64,000 bases of DNA from Streptomyces aureoverticillatus (GTDB taxonomy: Bacteria > Actinomycetota > Actinomycetes > Streptomycetales > Streptomycetaceae), in assembly GCF_014649395.1 (NCBI RefSeq), contig NZ_BMSY01000003.1:1-64000 (forward strand). Direction: 5' to 3'. A program made the translations under genes and the position numbers. Under the pieces are notes generated by a model. It searched no databases. It was not told the DNA's origin and saw only the letters and a list, made by a program, of their open reading frames with translations. Below, piece after piece: positions 49,508 to 59,252 of the stretch. Within the stretch, counting starts at the first letter, position 1. Every line of letters starts with the position of its first letter.

Positions 49508-50584
49508 CTACTTCGGGTACGCGCCCGTGAGCTCGGCGCCCGTCGCGTGCTCGGCGCCGCGGTCGGTGATCTCGCCCGCGACCCAGGCGTCCACGCCGCG
49601 GTCGGCGAGGGTTGTCAGGGCCACGTCGACGGACTCCTGCGGGACCACGGCGATCATGCCGACGCCCATGTTCAGGGTCTTCTCCAGCTCCAGGCGCTCG
49701 ACCTGTCCGGCGCGGCCGACCAGGTCGAAGACCGGGCCCGGCGTCCACGTGGAGCGGTCGACGGTGGCGTGCAGGGTGTCGGGGATCACTCGGGCGAGGT
49801 TGGCCGCGAGGCCGCCGCCGGTGATGTGGCTGAACGCGTGCACCTCGGTGGTGCGGAGCAGCGCCAGGCAGTCCAGGGAGTAGATCTTGGTGGGCTCCAA
49901 AAGCTCCTCGCCGAGCGTGCGGCCGAACTCCTCGACCTGCGCGTCCAGGCTCATCCCCGCGCGGTCGAAGAGCACGTGCCGCACCAGCGAATACCCGTTG
50001 GAGTGAAGACCGGACGACGCCATGGCGATGACCGCGTCACCCGTACGGATGCGATCGGCGCCGAGGACGCGGTCGGCCTCCACGGCCCCGGTGCCCGCGC
50101 CCGCCACGTCGAAGTCGTCCGGGCCGAGCAGGCCCGGGTGCTCGGCGGTCTCGCCGCCGACGAGCGCGCAGCCCGCGAGGACACAGCCCTCGGCGATGCC
50201 CTTCACGATCGCGGCGACGCGCTCGGGGTGGACCTTGCCGACGCAGATGTAGTCGGTCATGAACAGCGGCTCGGCGCCGCACACGACGATGTCGTCCATG
50301 ACCATGGCGACCAGGTCGTGGCCGATCGTGTCGTACACACCGAGCTGACGGGCGAGGTCGACCTTCGTGCCCACACCGTCCGTGGCGGAGGCGAGCAGCG
50401 GGCGGTCGAAGCGCTTGAGGGCGGAGGCGTCGAAGAGGCCGGCGAAGCCGCCGAGGCCGCCGAGGCCCGCGACCTCGGGGCGCTGCGTCTTCCTCACCCA
50501 CTCCTTCATCAGCTCTACGGCGCGGTCGCCGGCCTCGATGTCGACGCCGGCGGCTGCGTAACTGGCACCAGTTGTCTCAGACAT
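49508..50584 (-). CDS. purM: Phosphoribosylformylglycinamidine cyclo-ligase
   Basis: A 358-residue AIR synthetase of the AIRS superfamily, step 5 of de novo purine synthesis. Characteristic stretches are SATDGVGTKVDLARQLGVY, GETAEHPGLL and VDRSTWTPGPVF. ATG 50584 begins MSETTGASYAAAGVDIEAGD. It lies 32 bases downstream of purF on the same strand, so purF-purM form an operon, as in other streptomycetes. The enzyme converts FGAM to AIR. Confidence 0.96.
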   Translation of the reverse strand: MSETTGASYAAAGVDIEAGDRAVELMKEWVRKTQRPEVAGLGGLGGFAGLFDASALKRFDRPLLASATDGVGTKVDLARQLGVYDTIGHDLVAMVMDDIVVCGAEPLFMTDYICVGKVHPERVAAIVKGIAEGCVLAGCALVGGETAEHPGLLGPDDFDVAGAGTGAVEADRVLGADRIRTGDAVIAMASSGLHSNGYSLVRHVLFDRAGMSLDAQVEEFGRTLGEELLEPTKIYSLDCLALLRTTEVHAFSHITGGGLAANLARVIPDTLHATVDRSTWTPGPVFDLVGRAGQVERLELEKTLNMGVGMIAVVPQESVDVALTTLADRGVDAWVAGEITDRGAEHATGAELTGAYPK

Positions 50585-50616
50585 TGCCTGGGATCTTTCG
50601 GGGTTGATGAATGGGC

Positions 50617-52143
50617 TCAGGGCCGACGGATCGCGTCGGCCGCAGCCGTGGCCGCCGGGCCGGCCGCCAGCTCGGTCTCCAGGAGCTGCTTGCCGAGGAG
50701 CTCCGGATCGGGGAGGTCCATCGGGTACTCGCCGTCGAAGCAGGCGCGGCACAGGTTCGGCTTGTCGATGGTGGTGGCCTCGATCATGCCGTCGATGGAG
50801 ATGTACGAGAGCGAGTCGGCGCCCAGCGACGTGCCGATCTCCTCGATGCTCATGCCGTTGGCGATGAGCTCGGCGCGGGTGGCGAAGTCGATGCCGAAGA
50901 AGCAGGGCCACTTCACGGGCGGCGAGGAGATCCGGATGTGGACCTCGGCCGCGCCGGCCTCGCGGAGCATCTTCACCAGGGCCCGCTGGGTGTTGCCGCG
51001 GACGATCGAGTCGTCGACGACCACCAGGCGCTTGCCCTTGATGACTTCCTTGAGGGGGTTCAGCTTCAGCCGGATGCCGAGCTGGCGGATGGTCTGCGAG
51101 GGCTGGATGAAGGTCCGGCCGACGTAGGCGTTCTTGACCAGTCCGGCGCCGAAGGGGATGCCGGACGCCTCCGCGTAACCGATCGCGGCGGGCGTGCCCG
51201 ACTCCGGGGTAGCTATGACCAGGTCGGCCTCGACGGGGGCCTCGGCGGCCAGCTTGCGGCCCATCTCGACCCGCGAGAGGTAGACGTTCCGGCCGGCGAT
51301 GTCGGTGTCGGGGCGGGCCAGATAGACGTACTCGAAGACACAGCCCTTGGGCTTCGCTTCCGCGAATCGGGACGTTCGCAGACCGTTCTCGTCGATGGCG
51401 ACGAACTCACCCGGCTCGATCTCGCGCACATAGGCGGCGCCGCAGATGTCGAGCGCCGCGCTCTCCGAGGCGATCACCCAGCCGCGCTCCAGGCGGCCGA
51501 GGACGAGCGGGCGGATGCCCTGCGGGTCGCGGGCCGCGTACAGCGTGTGCTCGTCCATGAAGACGAGGCTGAAGGCGCCCTGCACCTGGGGAAGCACCGC
51601 GGCGGCGGCTTCCTCTATGGTCAGCGGCTTGCCGTCGGCGTCGGTCTGGGCGGCGAGGAGCGCCGTGAGCAGGTCGGTGTCGTTGGTGGCCGCCACGCGC
51701 GTGGTGCGGCCCTCCTGCTTGGGGAGGTCGGCGACCATCTCGGCGAGCTGCGCCGTGTTGACCAGGTTGCCGTTGTGGCCGAGGGCGATGGAGCCGTGGG
51801 CCGTGGCGCGGAAGGTGGGCTGGGCGTTCTCCCAGACGGACGCTCCGGTGGTGGAGTAGCGGGCGTGACCGACCGCGATGTGTCCCTGGAGAGAGCTGAG
51901 CGAGGTCTCGTCGAAGACCTGGGACACCAGGCCCATGTCCTTGAAGACGAGGATCTGGGAGCCGTTGCTGACCGCGATTCCCGCGGATTCCTGGCCCCGA
52001 TGCTGGAGGGCGTAGAGCCCGAAGTACGTGAGCTTTGCGACCTCTTCGCCCGGAGCCCAGACACCGAAGACGCCGCAAGCGTCCTGGGGGCCCTTCTCGC
52101 CGGGAAGCAGATCGTGATTGAGTCGACCGTCACCACGTGGCAC
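50617..52143 (-). CDS. purF: Amidophosphoribosyltransferase
   Basis: A 508-residue enzyme, the committed first step of purine synthesis. A short propeptide precedes the catalytic N-terminal cysteine (C23 in QDACGVFGVWAPGEE). The PRPP-binding motif VVVDDSIVRGNT lies near residues 367-378. Conserved cysteines (CFFGIDFA, CRACF) suggest the iron-sulphur cluster of the Bacillus-type enzyme. GTG 52143 was chosen because earlier residues in the open frame are not conserved, as in S. coelicolor PurF. It heads the purF-purM operon. Confidence 0.95.
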   Translation of the reverse strand: MPRGDGRLNHDLLPGEKGPQDACGVFGVWAPGEEVAKLTYFGLYALQHRGQESAGIAVSNGSQILVFKDMGLVSQVFDETSLSSLQGHIAVGHARYSTTGASVWENAQPTFRATAHGSIALGHNGNLVNTAQLAEMVADLPKQEGRTTRVAATNDTDLLTALLAAQTDADGKPLTIEEAAAAVLPQVQGAFSLVFMDEHTLYAARDPQGIRPLVLGRLERGWVIASESAALDICGAAYVREIEPGEFVAIDENGLRTSRFAEAKPKGCVFEYVYLARPDTDIAGRNVYLSRVEMGRKLAAEAPVEADLVIATPESGTPAAIGYAEASGIPFGAGLVKNAYVGRTFIQPSQTIRQLGIRLKLNPLKEVIKGKRLVVVDDSIVRGNTQRALVKMLREAGAAEVHIRISSPPVKWPCFFGIDFATRAELIANGMSIEEIGTSLGADSLSYISIDGMIEATTIDKPNLCRACFDGEYPMDLPDPELLGKQLLETELAAGPAATAAADAIRRP

Positions 52144-52282
52144 GCCACCGAGTGTAGGCGAGATCGACCACTGGTCCGAATTGGGGAAGGTGCTGGCGGG
52201 GGCGCCCTGGGCGGTGGTGGTGCTTTCGTCCCCTTGTCGCCCAGGCGCCGTCACCGTGGGGCACCGCGCTGTCGCGCTGTGC

Positions 52283-52312
52283 GCTCGTCCTCAATCGCCG
52301 GACGGGCTGAAT
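52283..52312. repeat. Streptomyces interspersed repeat core (copy B)
   Basis: GCTCGTCCTCAATCGCCGGA plus CGGGCTGA matches 19338-19367 with few changes. It lies upstream of purF and just beyond the stop of the META-domain gene. Confidence 0.7.
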
Positions 52313-52351
52313 CCAGCCGTGCGGCAGCTTGAGGTGAGACGGTTCCGGGTG

Positions 52352-53182
52352 CTACTTCGGCTGCGGGGCCGTCGCGGTGACAGTTGTGCCGTCCGTGGCC
52401 TTCAGCGTCAGGGTGCGGTCGTCCACCTTGTACGTGACCTTGCCGCCGAAGAGCTTCAGCATGGCCTTCTCGGTCTTGCCCTTGGCGCCCTCGCACATCA
52501 TGCGGGTCGTCCTGGGGGTGCCGAGAGTGAGCTCCCCGTCGCGCGGGGTGGCCTTCGCCGTGAAGTCGTTGCAGCCGAGGTTGCCGCGCGCGGTGCCGTC
52601 CGCGCCGAAGAGCAGGTCGACCTTGCCCGCGACCTCCTTCGGCAGGGACTGGCCCGTGGCACGGTCGCCGACGGTGTGCACGGTCCACCGGGTGCCCTGG
52701 AGCGGGGCCGCGGGCTTCACGGGCTCGGAGGTCAGGGCGATCCGGTCGCCCTTGGCGTTGGTGAGCGTGAGGCGGTCGTCGTCGACGCCGGCCTTGAGCC
52801 TGCCGTCGAGGGCGTTGGCCAGGTCCTTCTCGAAGTCGAGGGCGTCGCAGGCCATGTCGGTGTGCACGCCCGGCTTGAAGTGGACGGTGTCGTCCTTCAC
52901 CGAGACCTTGGCGCCGTAGCCGTTGCAGCCGAAGTTGCCTCCGGTGCCGCCCTTGCCGCCGAGCCGGACGTAGGCGCCCTCGGGGGCTTGGTGCTTCTTG
53001 CCGTCGACGGTGAGGCTGACGACGTTCCAGCGCACGCCGGTCAGGGCTGCCTCGGAGCCGCCCTTGCCGGGGCCGGCCTTGTCGGAACCGCCGTCACCGG
53101 AGCCGGACTCGGAGCCGCAGGCAGCGAGCAGCCCGGCGGCGGCGAGGACGGTGAGGGTCTGGGTCACACGCTGCTTGTACAT
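52352..53182 (-). CDS. META-domain lipoprotein
   Basis: A 276-residue lipoprotein. The signal ends in a lipobox LLAAC at about residues 18-22, followed by a Ser/Gly linker. Two META domains follow (about 45-140: ALTGVRWNVVSL...GGNFGCNGYG; about 160-270: LQGTRWTVHTV...GNLGCNDF), each with the conserved Cys-Asn. META domains occur in secreted and HslJ-like proteins; the function here is not known. It is on the same strand as the neighbouring mycothiol-enzyme-like gene and probably has its own promoter. Confidence 0.87.
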   Translation of the reverse strand: MYKQRVTQTLTVLAAAGLLAACGSESGSGDGGSDKAGPGKGGSEAALTGVRWNVVSLTVDGKKHQAPEGAYVRLGGKGGTGGNFGCNGYGAKVSVKDDTVHFKPGVHTDMACDALDFEKDLANALDGRLKAGVDDDRLTLTNAKGDRIALTSEPVKPAAPLQGTRWTVHTVGDRATGQSLPKEVAGKVDLLFGADGTARGNLGCNDFTAKATPRDGELTLGTPRTTRMMCEGAKGKTEKAMLKLFGGKVTYKVDDRTLTLKATDGTTVTATAPQPK

Positions 53183-53269
53183 GTCATTGTGACGGGGCGG
53201 ATCCGGGACCGGTTCCCTCGGTGTCTCCGGGTGCGCGGCGGCGGCCGAGCGTCACCGCGGCCCCATCGG

Positions 53270-54067
53270 TCACGACATGATCGGCAGCAGCCCGCCGAGA
53301 TCGGCCCGTTCGCCGCTCGCGCCGACCTGCGCCGCGTCGAGCGCGGCCGCCCATGTCGTACGCCCGGTGGCGAGCCGGATCCAGGTCAGCGGGTCGGTCT
53401 CGACGACGTTGGGCGGGGTGCCGCGGGTGTGCCGGGGGCCTTCGACGCACTGGACCACGGCGTACGGCGGGATCCGGACCTCCACCGCGCCGCCGGGCGC
53501 CTTCGTCGCGAGCGCGTCGGCGAGCAGCCGGGTGCAGGCGGCCAGGGCCTGGCGGTCGTACGGCACGTCGAGGCCGGGCAGGGCGTCGTTCAAGTCGTCT
53601 GTGTGGACGACGAGTTCGACGGTGCGGGTGACCATGAAGTCGGCGAGGGTCATGCCGCCGAACCGGGACGGCACGAGGCGGGTGTCGGCGGCGCCGGGGA
53701 GGGTGTCGGCGAGCCGGTCGAGGGCGTGCGCGAAGAGGCCGTCGAGGTCGGTGCCCGCGTCGACGATGGCGTGCACGTCCTCGTCGACCTGGTTCGCGGC
53801 CGACGAGGTGCGGAACGGCCAGTCCTGGAGCGGCACTTCGAGCTTGTCGGGCTCGGGCGCGTCCAGGTGGCGGGCGACGGAGCCGAGCACCATCGTGAGG
53901 TGGGCGGCCAGTTCGCGCACGGTCCAGTCGCCGAGCCGGGTGGGCGCGGCGAGTTGCTCCGGGGTCAGGCCCGCGACGGCTTCCCGCACGGTGCCGAACT
54001 GGGTGAGCACGGCGGTGCGGATCTTCGTCGGGTCGTAGCTGCGCGTGCGCTTCTTCGCCGGTGGCAT
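53270..54067 (-). CDS. Maleylpyruvate isomerase-family / sterol-carrier-like protein
   Basis: A 265-residue protein of the mycothiol-dependent maleylpyruvate isomerase/DinB superfamily. The N-terminal four-helix bundle (about 20-170) carries the metal-binding histidine motif LAAHLTMVL and VVHTDDL. A sterol-carrier-like C-terminal region (about 180-265: VVETDPLTWIRLATGR) follows. Members use mycothiol, the actinobacterial thiol, in isomerisation or detoxification. It lies 11 bases downstream of the TetR gene and may be its co-transcribed target. ATG 54067. Confidence 0.78.
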   Translation of the reverse strand: MPPAKKRTRSYDPTKIRTAVLTQFGTVREAVAGLTPEQLAAPTRLGDWTVRELAAHLTMVLGSVARHLDAPEPDKLEVPLQDWPFRTSSAANQVDEDVHAIVDAGTDLDGLFAHALDRLADTLPGAADTRLVPSRFGGMTLADFMVTRTVELVVHTDDLNDALPGLDVPYDRQALAACTRLLADALATKAPGGAVEVRIPPYAVVQCVEGPRHTRGTPPNVVETDPLTWIRLATGRTTWAAALDAAQVGASGERADLGGLLPIMS

Positions 54068-54077
54068 GAGGGCGAGC

Positions 54078-54767
54078 CTAAGCCTTCACCGCGTACCCGC
54101 TGAGCCCTTTTTCCACCAGGTCGAAGGCGTCCCGGGCCAGCCGGGCGGCGTCGGCGGCGACCTGGTCCAGCGGGTCGCCGGCCATGCGGCGGCGGTGCAC
54201 CGCGGCGAACACGGCGTTGCGTACGCCGATCAACTGGGCCGCGGCGACCTCCGCGAGGACGGGCTCGCCTGTCTCCGCCGCGAGGACGTCGGCGAGGAAC
54301 TGCTGGCTGCGCAGGTGAAAGGAGTGCGTCCGGTGCAGGAGCACCGGGGTCTCGGTGATCAGGCGCAGGACCTGGAGCGTGCGGGGGTTGTCGCTGAGGC
54401 CGACGGACGCGTCACGCGCCTCGATCAGGTCGAGCAGCTGACGGCGCAGCGCGTCGGCGGCGGACTCGCCGGGGGCGCGGTCGCGCACGGCGTCGGCGGC
54501 GTCCGCGACGTGCTCCTCCATGGGGCCGAGGAGCACGTCCTCCTTCGTACCGAAGTAGTTGAAGACGGTCATCTTCGAGACGTCGGCGGCGGCCGCGATC
54601 TCCGCGACGGACACCTTGTCGAAGCCGCGCTCGACGAACAGCTCCACCGCGGCCTGCCAGATCCGCGTGGCGGTCTGCCGCTTCTTGCGCTCCCGCAGCC
54701 CGGGCGCGCGGCCATCCGGCTCACGGACTCCGGGCTCGTCCGCCGACGCGGCTCCTCGTGCTGCCAT
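54078..54767 (-). CDS. TetR-family regulator
   Basis: A 229-residue TetR regulator with the helix-turn-helix near residues 20-65 (IWQAAVELFVERGFDKVSVA and VSKMTVFNYFGTKEDVLLGP, given by position). The C-terminal domain has a hydrophobic ligand-binding bundle. It is encoded between the M23 peptidase and the mycothiol-enzyme-like gene with gaps of 28 and 10 bases, so the genes very probably form one transcript led by the ArsR gene. ATG 54767. Ligand and targets are unknown. Confidence 0.83.
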   Translation of the reverse strand: MAARGAASADEPGVREPDGRAPGLRERKKRQTATRIWQAAVELFVERGFDKVSVAEIAAAADVSKMTVFNYFGTKEDVLLGPMEEHVADAADAVRDRAPGESAADALRRQLLDLIEARDASVGLSDNPRTLQVLRLITETPVLLHRTHSFHLRSQQFLADVLAAETGEPVLAEVAAAQLIGVRNAVFAAVHRRRMAGDPLDQVAADAARLARDAFDLVEKGLSGYAVKA

Positions 54768-54795
54768 GCCCGGACTATACCAGGATGAATTTTGA

Positions 54796-55647
54796 TTACG
54801 GATTAAAAATAGACCCGGTATAAGTGTTGGCGTCCACCGTGAACACCTCCTTGTTGGCGGGCACCCCGACTCCCCGCCACCGGAACGGAATTCCCCGCGC
54901 CGTCTCCAGGTCCGGGCCGTCCATGAGCTGGAAGTGCACATGCGGTTCGGTGGAGTTGCCGGAGTTCCCGCAGCCGCCGAGCCGCTGCCCGGCGACGACC
55001 TTGTCCCCCGCCCGTACCGCGAGCGAGCCCCGCTGGACGTGCGCGTACATGGCGAACACCCCCTCGCCGAGGTCGAGGACGATGTGGTTGCCGACGATGC
55101 GGCGGGTTCCGCCGATCACCCTGCCGACGCCCTCGATCAGCCAGAAGTACAGCACCCCGGCGAGCGAGCTGCGGCTGAGGTGGTCGCGCTGGCCGTCCTC
55201 GGCGTGCACGACGGTGGCATCGGCCACCGCGTGCAGCGGCGCCCCGAAGGCGGGGTACGCCCGACCGCGCCGGGCGACGGGCCAGAACCAGACGGGGGCC
55301 GGGCGGGCCGGGCCCTGCTCCGGCTCGGCCGTGATGTCGATGGCGTAGGTCTGGCCGAGGTTGTGCGTGCCGTGGCTCGGCACCTTGTCGGCCGGGCTGT
55401 TCAGCGCGGACCAGCGGCCGGTGACCGGCGGCCCGACCTCGACCGCCGCCCGGGACTCCGCCTGGATGTGGTTCTTGGCGGTACGGCCCCGCAGGACTTC
55501 GAGGGCGATGGCGCCGAGCGCGGGCAGCCAGCTGAGCCAGTAGTTGTAGGGCAGGTCGACGAAGAGGCCCACGGCCACTTGGGCGAAGAAGGCCACCCAC
55601 AGGACGCGGCTGAGGACGAAGAGGAGCTTGCGCAGGCGTATGGACAT
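54796..55647 (-). CDS. Membrane-anchored M23 peptidase
   Basis: A 283-residue protein. One or two membrane helices (about 8-50) anchor it; the rest is extracytoplasmic. The LytM zinc motif is HNLGQTYAID (about 93-102) with HVHFQ near 235. The first motif follows the HxxxxxxD layout of some actinobacterial M23 proteins rather than the usual HxGxD. It may cleave peptidoglycan or act as a non-catalytic amidase activator. It is the second gene of the ArsR-led unit and ends 28 bases before the TetR gene. ATG 55647. Confidence 0.8.
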   Translation of the reverse strand: MSIRLRKLLFVLSRVLWVAFFAQVAVGLFVDLPYNYWLSWLPALGAIALEVLRGRTAKNHIQAESRAAVEVGPPVTGRWSALNSPADKVPSHGTHNLGQTYAIDITAEPEQGPARPAPVWFWPVARRGRAYPAFGAPLHAVADATVVHAEDGQRDHLSRSSLAGVLYFWLIEGVGRVIGGTRRIVGNHIVLDLGEGVFAMYAHVQRGSLAVRAGDKVVAGQRLGGCGNSGNSTEPHVHFQLMDGPDLETARGIPFRWRGVGVPANKEVFTVDANTYTGSIFNP

Positions 55648-55676
55648 GGTCGTTCCCCCTGACGGTTTCGGTGTGC

Positions 55677-56189
55677 TCAGGGCCGGGCGGCCGCGACGAA
55701 GACGAGCAGCGGCACCACCCGGTCCGCCGGTACCGCGTAGCGGCCGCGGGTCGTGGTGTGCAGCCAGCCCGCGCCGGTCAGCTGGCGCAGGTGGTGGTAG
55801 ATCTGGCCGGTCGTGCCGACCCCGTCGAGCGCGGCCAGGTCCGCGGCGGTGCGCCGGCCGCCGAGGATCTCCCGCAGCAGCCGCAGCCGCACGGGATGGC
55901 CGAGCGCGGCGAAGGAGTCGGCGACCTCGGACCAGTCGCCGTCGAGGAGCACGTCGGTGAACTGGCCGGTCTGCCAGTCGTACCGCTCCCCGGTCGGCAG
56001 CCGGACCGCGCCGGTGTACAGCACGCCGCCGTCGGCGGCCTTGTGCTCGGCGAGCTGCGCCTTCAGGCCCTCCAGGGCCCAGAAGTCGCTCTCGCTCACG
56101 GCGGGCGCGGCCTCGTCACGGTCGCGGCCCGCGCCCTCCAGGGCAGCCATGCGCCGCTCGAGCTCGGCGACGCGCTCTTCCAACTCCAT
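55677..56189 (-). CDS. ArsR-family regulator
   Basis: A 170-residue protein. An N-terminal coiled-coil (about 1-30: MELEERVAELERRMAALEGA) is followed by a winged helix of ArsR type (about 90-165: LGHPVRLRLLREILGGRRTA and GQIYHHLRQLTGAGWLH). No cysteine metal site is visible, so it may sense a non-metal signal or respond through the coiled coil. ATG 56189 has no clear ribosome binding site. It lies immediately downstream of a perfect 18-base palindrome and heads the M23/TetR unit. Confidence 0.83.
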   Translation of the reverse strand: MELEERVAELERRMAALEGAGRDRDEAAPAVSESDFWALEGLKAQLAEHKAADGGVLYTGAVRLPTGERYDWQTGQFTDVLLDGDWSEVADSFAALGHPVRLRLLREILGGRRTAADLAALDGVGTTGQIYHHLRQLTGAGWLHTTTRGRYAVPADRVVPLLVFVAAARP

Positions 56190-56197
56190 GGTCGAAG

Positions 56198-56215
56198 GTT
56201 ACGTAATTACGTAAC
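56198..56215. promoter_or_regulatory. Perfect 18-bp palindrome before ArsR gene
   Basis: GTTACGTAATTACGTAAC is an exact palindrome lying 8 bases upstream of the ArsR start codon, where a ribosome binding site would normally be. It is AT-rich against the surrounding GC background. It is the obvious candidate operator for autoregulation of the ArsR/M23/TetR unit. Confidence 0.75.
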
Positions 56216-56245
56216 TACAAACAAGCCGTGATCGACGCAACGACA

Positions 56246-56280
56246 GAGCCCCCGCCCGGACCGGGTCCGGGCGGGGGCTC
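56246..56280. terminator. Hairpin between purL and the ArsR gene
   Basis: Perfect 15-base arms GAGCCCCCGCCCGGA (56246-56260) and TCCGGGCGGGGGCTC (56266-56280) with a 5-base loop, 18 bases beyond the purL stop. It probably ends the purSQL transcript on the minus strand. Confidence 0.88.
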
Positions 56281-56298
56281 GACGAGCGGGGTGGAGTC

Positions 56299-58572
56299 CT
56301 AGGCGAACAGCTCCGGGATCGTCCCCGTGTGCGCCGTCCGCAGCTCCTCCAGGGAAAGCTGGAACTGGCCCTGCACCTCGACGGCGTCGCCGTCGACGAC
56401 ACCGATCCGCGTGACCGGCAGCCCCCGCGCCCCGCACATGTCGGTGAACCGCAGCTCCTCGCTGCGCGGCACGGACACGACGGCACGCCCCGCGGACTCG
56501 CTGAGCAGGAACGTGAAGGCGTCGCCCGTGGCGGAGCCAGTCGAGGACAGCCCGTCCGGCACCACGAGGCGCGCGCCGACCCCGCCGCGCAGGCAGGACT
56601 CCACGATCGCCTGGATCAGGCCGCCGTCGGACAGGTCGTGCGCGGCGTCGATCATGCCGTCGCGCGAGGCGGAGATCAGGATCTCGGCGAGCAGCCGCTC
56701 CCGCTCCAGGTCGACCTTGGGCGGCAGGCCCCCGAGGTGGTCGTGCACGACCTGCGACCAGGCCGAGCCGCCGAACTCCTCGTGGGTCTCGCCGAGCAGG
56801 TAGAGGAGCTGGCCCTCTTCCTTGAAGGCGATCGGCGTGCGGCGCGTGACGTCGTCGATGACGCCCAGCACGGCCACGACGGGAGTCGGGTGGATCGCCG
56901 TCTCGCCGGTCTGGTTGTACAGCGAGACGTTGCCGCCCGTCACCGGGGTACCGAGCGCCAGGCAGCCGTCCGCGAGACCGCGGGTGGCCTCCGCGAACTG
57001 CCACATCACGTCCGGGTCCTCGGGCGAGCCGAAGTTCAGGCAGTTGGAGATGGCGAGCGGCTTGGCGCCGGAGGCCGCGACGTTGCGGTACGACTCGGCG
57101 AGCGCCAGCTGCGCGCCCGCGTACGGGTCGAGCTTCGCGTACCGGCCGTTGCCGTCCGTCGCCATCGCGACGCCCAGGTTCGACTCCTCGTCGACGCGGA
57201 CCATGCCCGCGTCCTCGGGCTGCGCGAGGATCGTGTTGCCCTGCACGAAACGGTCGTACTGGTCGGTGATCCACGCCTTGGAGGCCTGGTTCGGGGACGC
57301 GACCAGCTTCAGGATCTGCTCCTTCAGCTCGGCCGAATTCGCCGGGCGGGCCAGCTTGTTGGCGTCGTCCGCCTGCAGCGCGTCCTGCCAGGACGGGCGC
57401 TCGTACGGCCGGTGGTAGACCGGGCCCTCGTGCGCGACCGTGCGCGGCGGTACGTCGACGATCTGCTCGCCGTGCCAGAAGATCTCCAGGCGCTCGCCCT
57501 CGGTCACCTCACCGATGACGGTCGCGATGACGTCCCACTTCTCGCAGATCTCCATGAACCGGTCGACCTTGTCCGGCTCGACGACCGCGCACATGCGTTC
57601 CTGCGACTCGCTCATGAGGATCTCCTCGGGCGAGAGCGAGGAGTCACGCAGCGGGACCGTGTCCAGGTCCACGCGCATGCCGCCCGAACCGGCGGACGCC
57701 AGCTCGCTGGTGGCGCAGGACAGGCCCGCGCCGCCGAGGTCCTGGATGCCCGCGACCAGCTTCTCCGCGAAGATCTCCAGGGTGCACTCGATGAGGAGCT
57801 TCTCCTGGAAGGGGTCGCCGACCTGGACGGCGGGGCGCTTGGCCGGGCCGGTCGACTCGAAGGTCTCGGAGGCGAGTACGGAGACGCCGCCGATGCCGTC
57901 GCCGCCCGTGCGGGCGCCGTACAGGATGACCTTGTTGCCGGTGCCGGACGCCTTCGCGAGGTGGATGTCCTCGTGCTTCATGACGCCGATGCAGCCCGCG
58001 TTGACCAGCGGATTGCCCTGGTAGCAGGGGTCGAAGACGACCTCGCCGCCGATGTTGGGCAGGCCCAGGCAGTTGCCGTAGCCGCCGATGCCCGCGACCA
58101 CGCCGGGCAGCACCCGCTTGGTGTCGGGGTGGTCGGCCGCGCCGAACCGCAGCGGGTCCACGACGGCGACCGGGCGCGCGCCCATCGCGAGGATGTCGCG
58201 CACGATGCCGCCGACGCCGGTCGCGGCGCCCTGGTACGGCTCGATGTACGAGGGGTGGTTGTGCGACTCGACCTTGAAGGTGACCGCGTAGCCCTGCCCG
58301 ACGTCGACGACGCCCGCGTTCTCACCGATGCCCACGAGCATGGCGTCGTTCTCGGGCACCTTCTCGCCGAACTGCTTCAGGTGCACCTTGCTGCTCTTGT
58401 ACGAGCAGTGCTCGGACCACATGACCGAGTACATGGCGAGTTCGGCGCCGGTCGGGCGGCGGCCGAGGATCTCGCGGATGCGCTCGTACTCGTCCGGCTT
58501 CAGGCCGAGTTCGGCCCAGGGCTGGCCGGCCTCGGGGGTCTGCTCGGCGTGCTTGACGGTGTCCAGGGTCAT
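56299..58572 (-). CDS. purL: Phosphoribosylformylglycinamidine synthase subunit PurL
   Basis: A 757-residue synthetase subunit of the three-part PurSQL complex, step 4 of purine synthesis. It shows conserved motifs [20 protein letters not shown] and [20 protein letters not shown] near the N-terminus, then [11 protein letters not shown] and [10 protein letters not shown]. Its ATG overlaps the stop of purQ by 4 bases. Together with PurQ (amidotransferase) and PurS it forms FGAM. It is separated from the ArsR gene by a strong terminator. Confidence 0.96.
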   Translation of the reverse strand: MTLDTVKHAEQTPEAGQPWAELGLKPDEYERIREILGRRPTGAELAMYSVMWSEHCSYKSSKVHLKQFGEKVPENDAMLVGIGENAGVVDVGQGYAVTFKVESHNHPSYIEPYQGAATGVGGIVRDILAMGARPVAVVDPLRFGAADHPDTKRVLPGVVAGIGGYGNCLGLPNIGGEVVFDPCYQGNPLVNAGCIGVMKHEDIHLAKASGTGNKVILYGARTGGDGIGGVSVLASETFESTGPAKRPAVQVGDPFQEKLLIECTLEIFAEKLVAGIQDLGGAGLSCATSELASAGSGGMRVDLDTVPLRDSSLSPEEILMSESQERMCAVVEPDKVDRFMEICEKWDVIATVIGEVTEGERLEIFWHGEQIVDVPPRTVAHEGPVYHRPYERPSWQDALQADDANKLARPANSAELKEQILKLVASPNQASKAWITDQYDRFVQGNTILAQPEDAGMVRVDEESNLGVAMATDGNGRYAKLDPYAGAQLALAESYRNVAASGAKPLAISNCLNFGSPEDPDVMWQFAEATRGLADGCLALGTPVTGGNVSLYNQTGETAIHPTPVVAVLGVIDDVTRRTPIAFKEEGQLLYLLGETHEEFGGSAWSQVVHDHLGGLPPKVDLERERLLAEILISASRDGMIDAAHDLSDGGLIQAIVESCLRGGVGARLVVPDGLSSTGSATGDAFTFLLSESAGRAVVSVPRSEELRFTDMCGARGLPVTRIGVVDGDAVEVQGQFQLSLEELRTAHTGTIPELFA

Positions 58573-59252
58573 CGTGCACCCACCAGGTTCTTCAGGATCG
58601 AGGTGAAGAAGCCCAGGCCGTCCGTGCGGCCCGTCCCGATCAGCGGCTCCACGGCGTGCTCGGGGTGCGGCATCAGGCCGACCACGTTGCCGGCCGCGTT
58701 CGTGATGCCGGCGATGTCGCGCAGCGAGCCGTTCGGGTTCACGTCCAGGTAGCGGAAGGCGACGCGGCCCTCGGCCTCCAGCATGTCGAGGGTGCGCTCG
58801 TCCGCGACGTACCGCCCGTCGATGTTCTTCAGCGGGATCGAGATCTCCTGGCCGGGCTCGTAATCGGCCGTCCAGGCAGTCGAGTTGGTCTCCACCCGCA
58901 GCTTCTGGTCACGGCAGATGAAGTGCAGGTGGTTGTTCCGCAGCATCGCGCCGGGCAGCAGGTGCGTCTCGGTCAGGACCTGGAAGCCGTTGCAGATGCC
59001 GAGCACCGGCATTCCCGCCTTGGCCTGGTCGATGACCGACTCCATGACGGGCGAGAAACGCGAGATGGCGCCGGCCCGCAGATAGTCGCCGTAACTGAAA
59101 CCACCCGGCAGGACCACGGCATCGACCTGCTTGAGGTCCTTGTCGCGGTGCCACAGCGGCACGGCCTCGGCACCGGCGACGCGGACGGCGCGCTGGGTGT
59201 CGCGGTCGTCGAGCGTTCCCGGAAAAGTGACGACTCCGATTCGAGCAGTCAC
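58569..59252 (-). CDS. purQ: Phosphoribosylformylglycinamidine synthase subunit PurQ
   Basis: A 227-residue class-I glutamine amidotransferase. The catalytic Cys lies in [12 protein letters not shown], and the His/Glu pair is in [11 protein letters not shown]. It supplies ammonia to PurL. It overlaps purL at its end and purS at its start by 4 bases each, so the three are translationally coupled. Confidence 0.96.
   Translation of the reverse strand: MTARIGVVTFPGTLDDRDTQRAVRVAGAEAVPLWHRDKDLKQVDAVVLPGGFSYGDYLRAGAISRFSPVMESVIDQAKAGMPVLGICNGFQVLTETHLLPGAMLRNNHLHFICRDQKLRVETNSTAWTADYEPGQEISIPLKNIDGRYVADERTLDMLEAEGRVAFRYLDVNPNGSLRDIAGITNAAGNVVGLMPHPEHAVEPLIGTGRTDGLGFFTSILKNLVGAR

Noticed and set aside
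54768..54795. A TetR operator between the M23 and TetR genes
   Set aside because: TATACC...GGTATA arms exist but are 47 bases apart and overlap coding sequence, so I did not call it.
56329..58752. An 807-residue open frame on the plus strand
   Set aside because: It is antisense to purL and the end of purQ.
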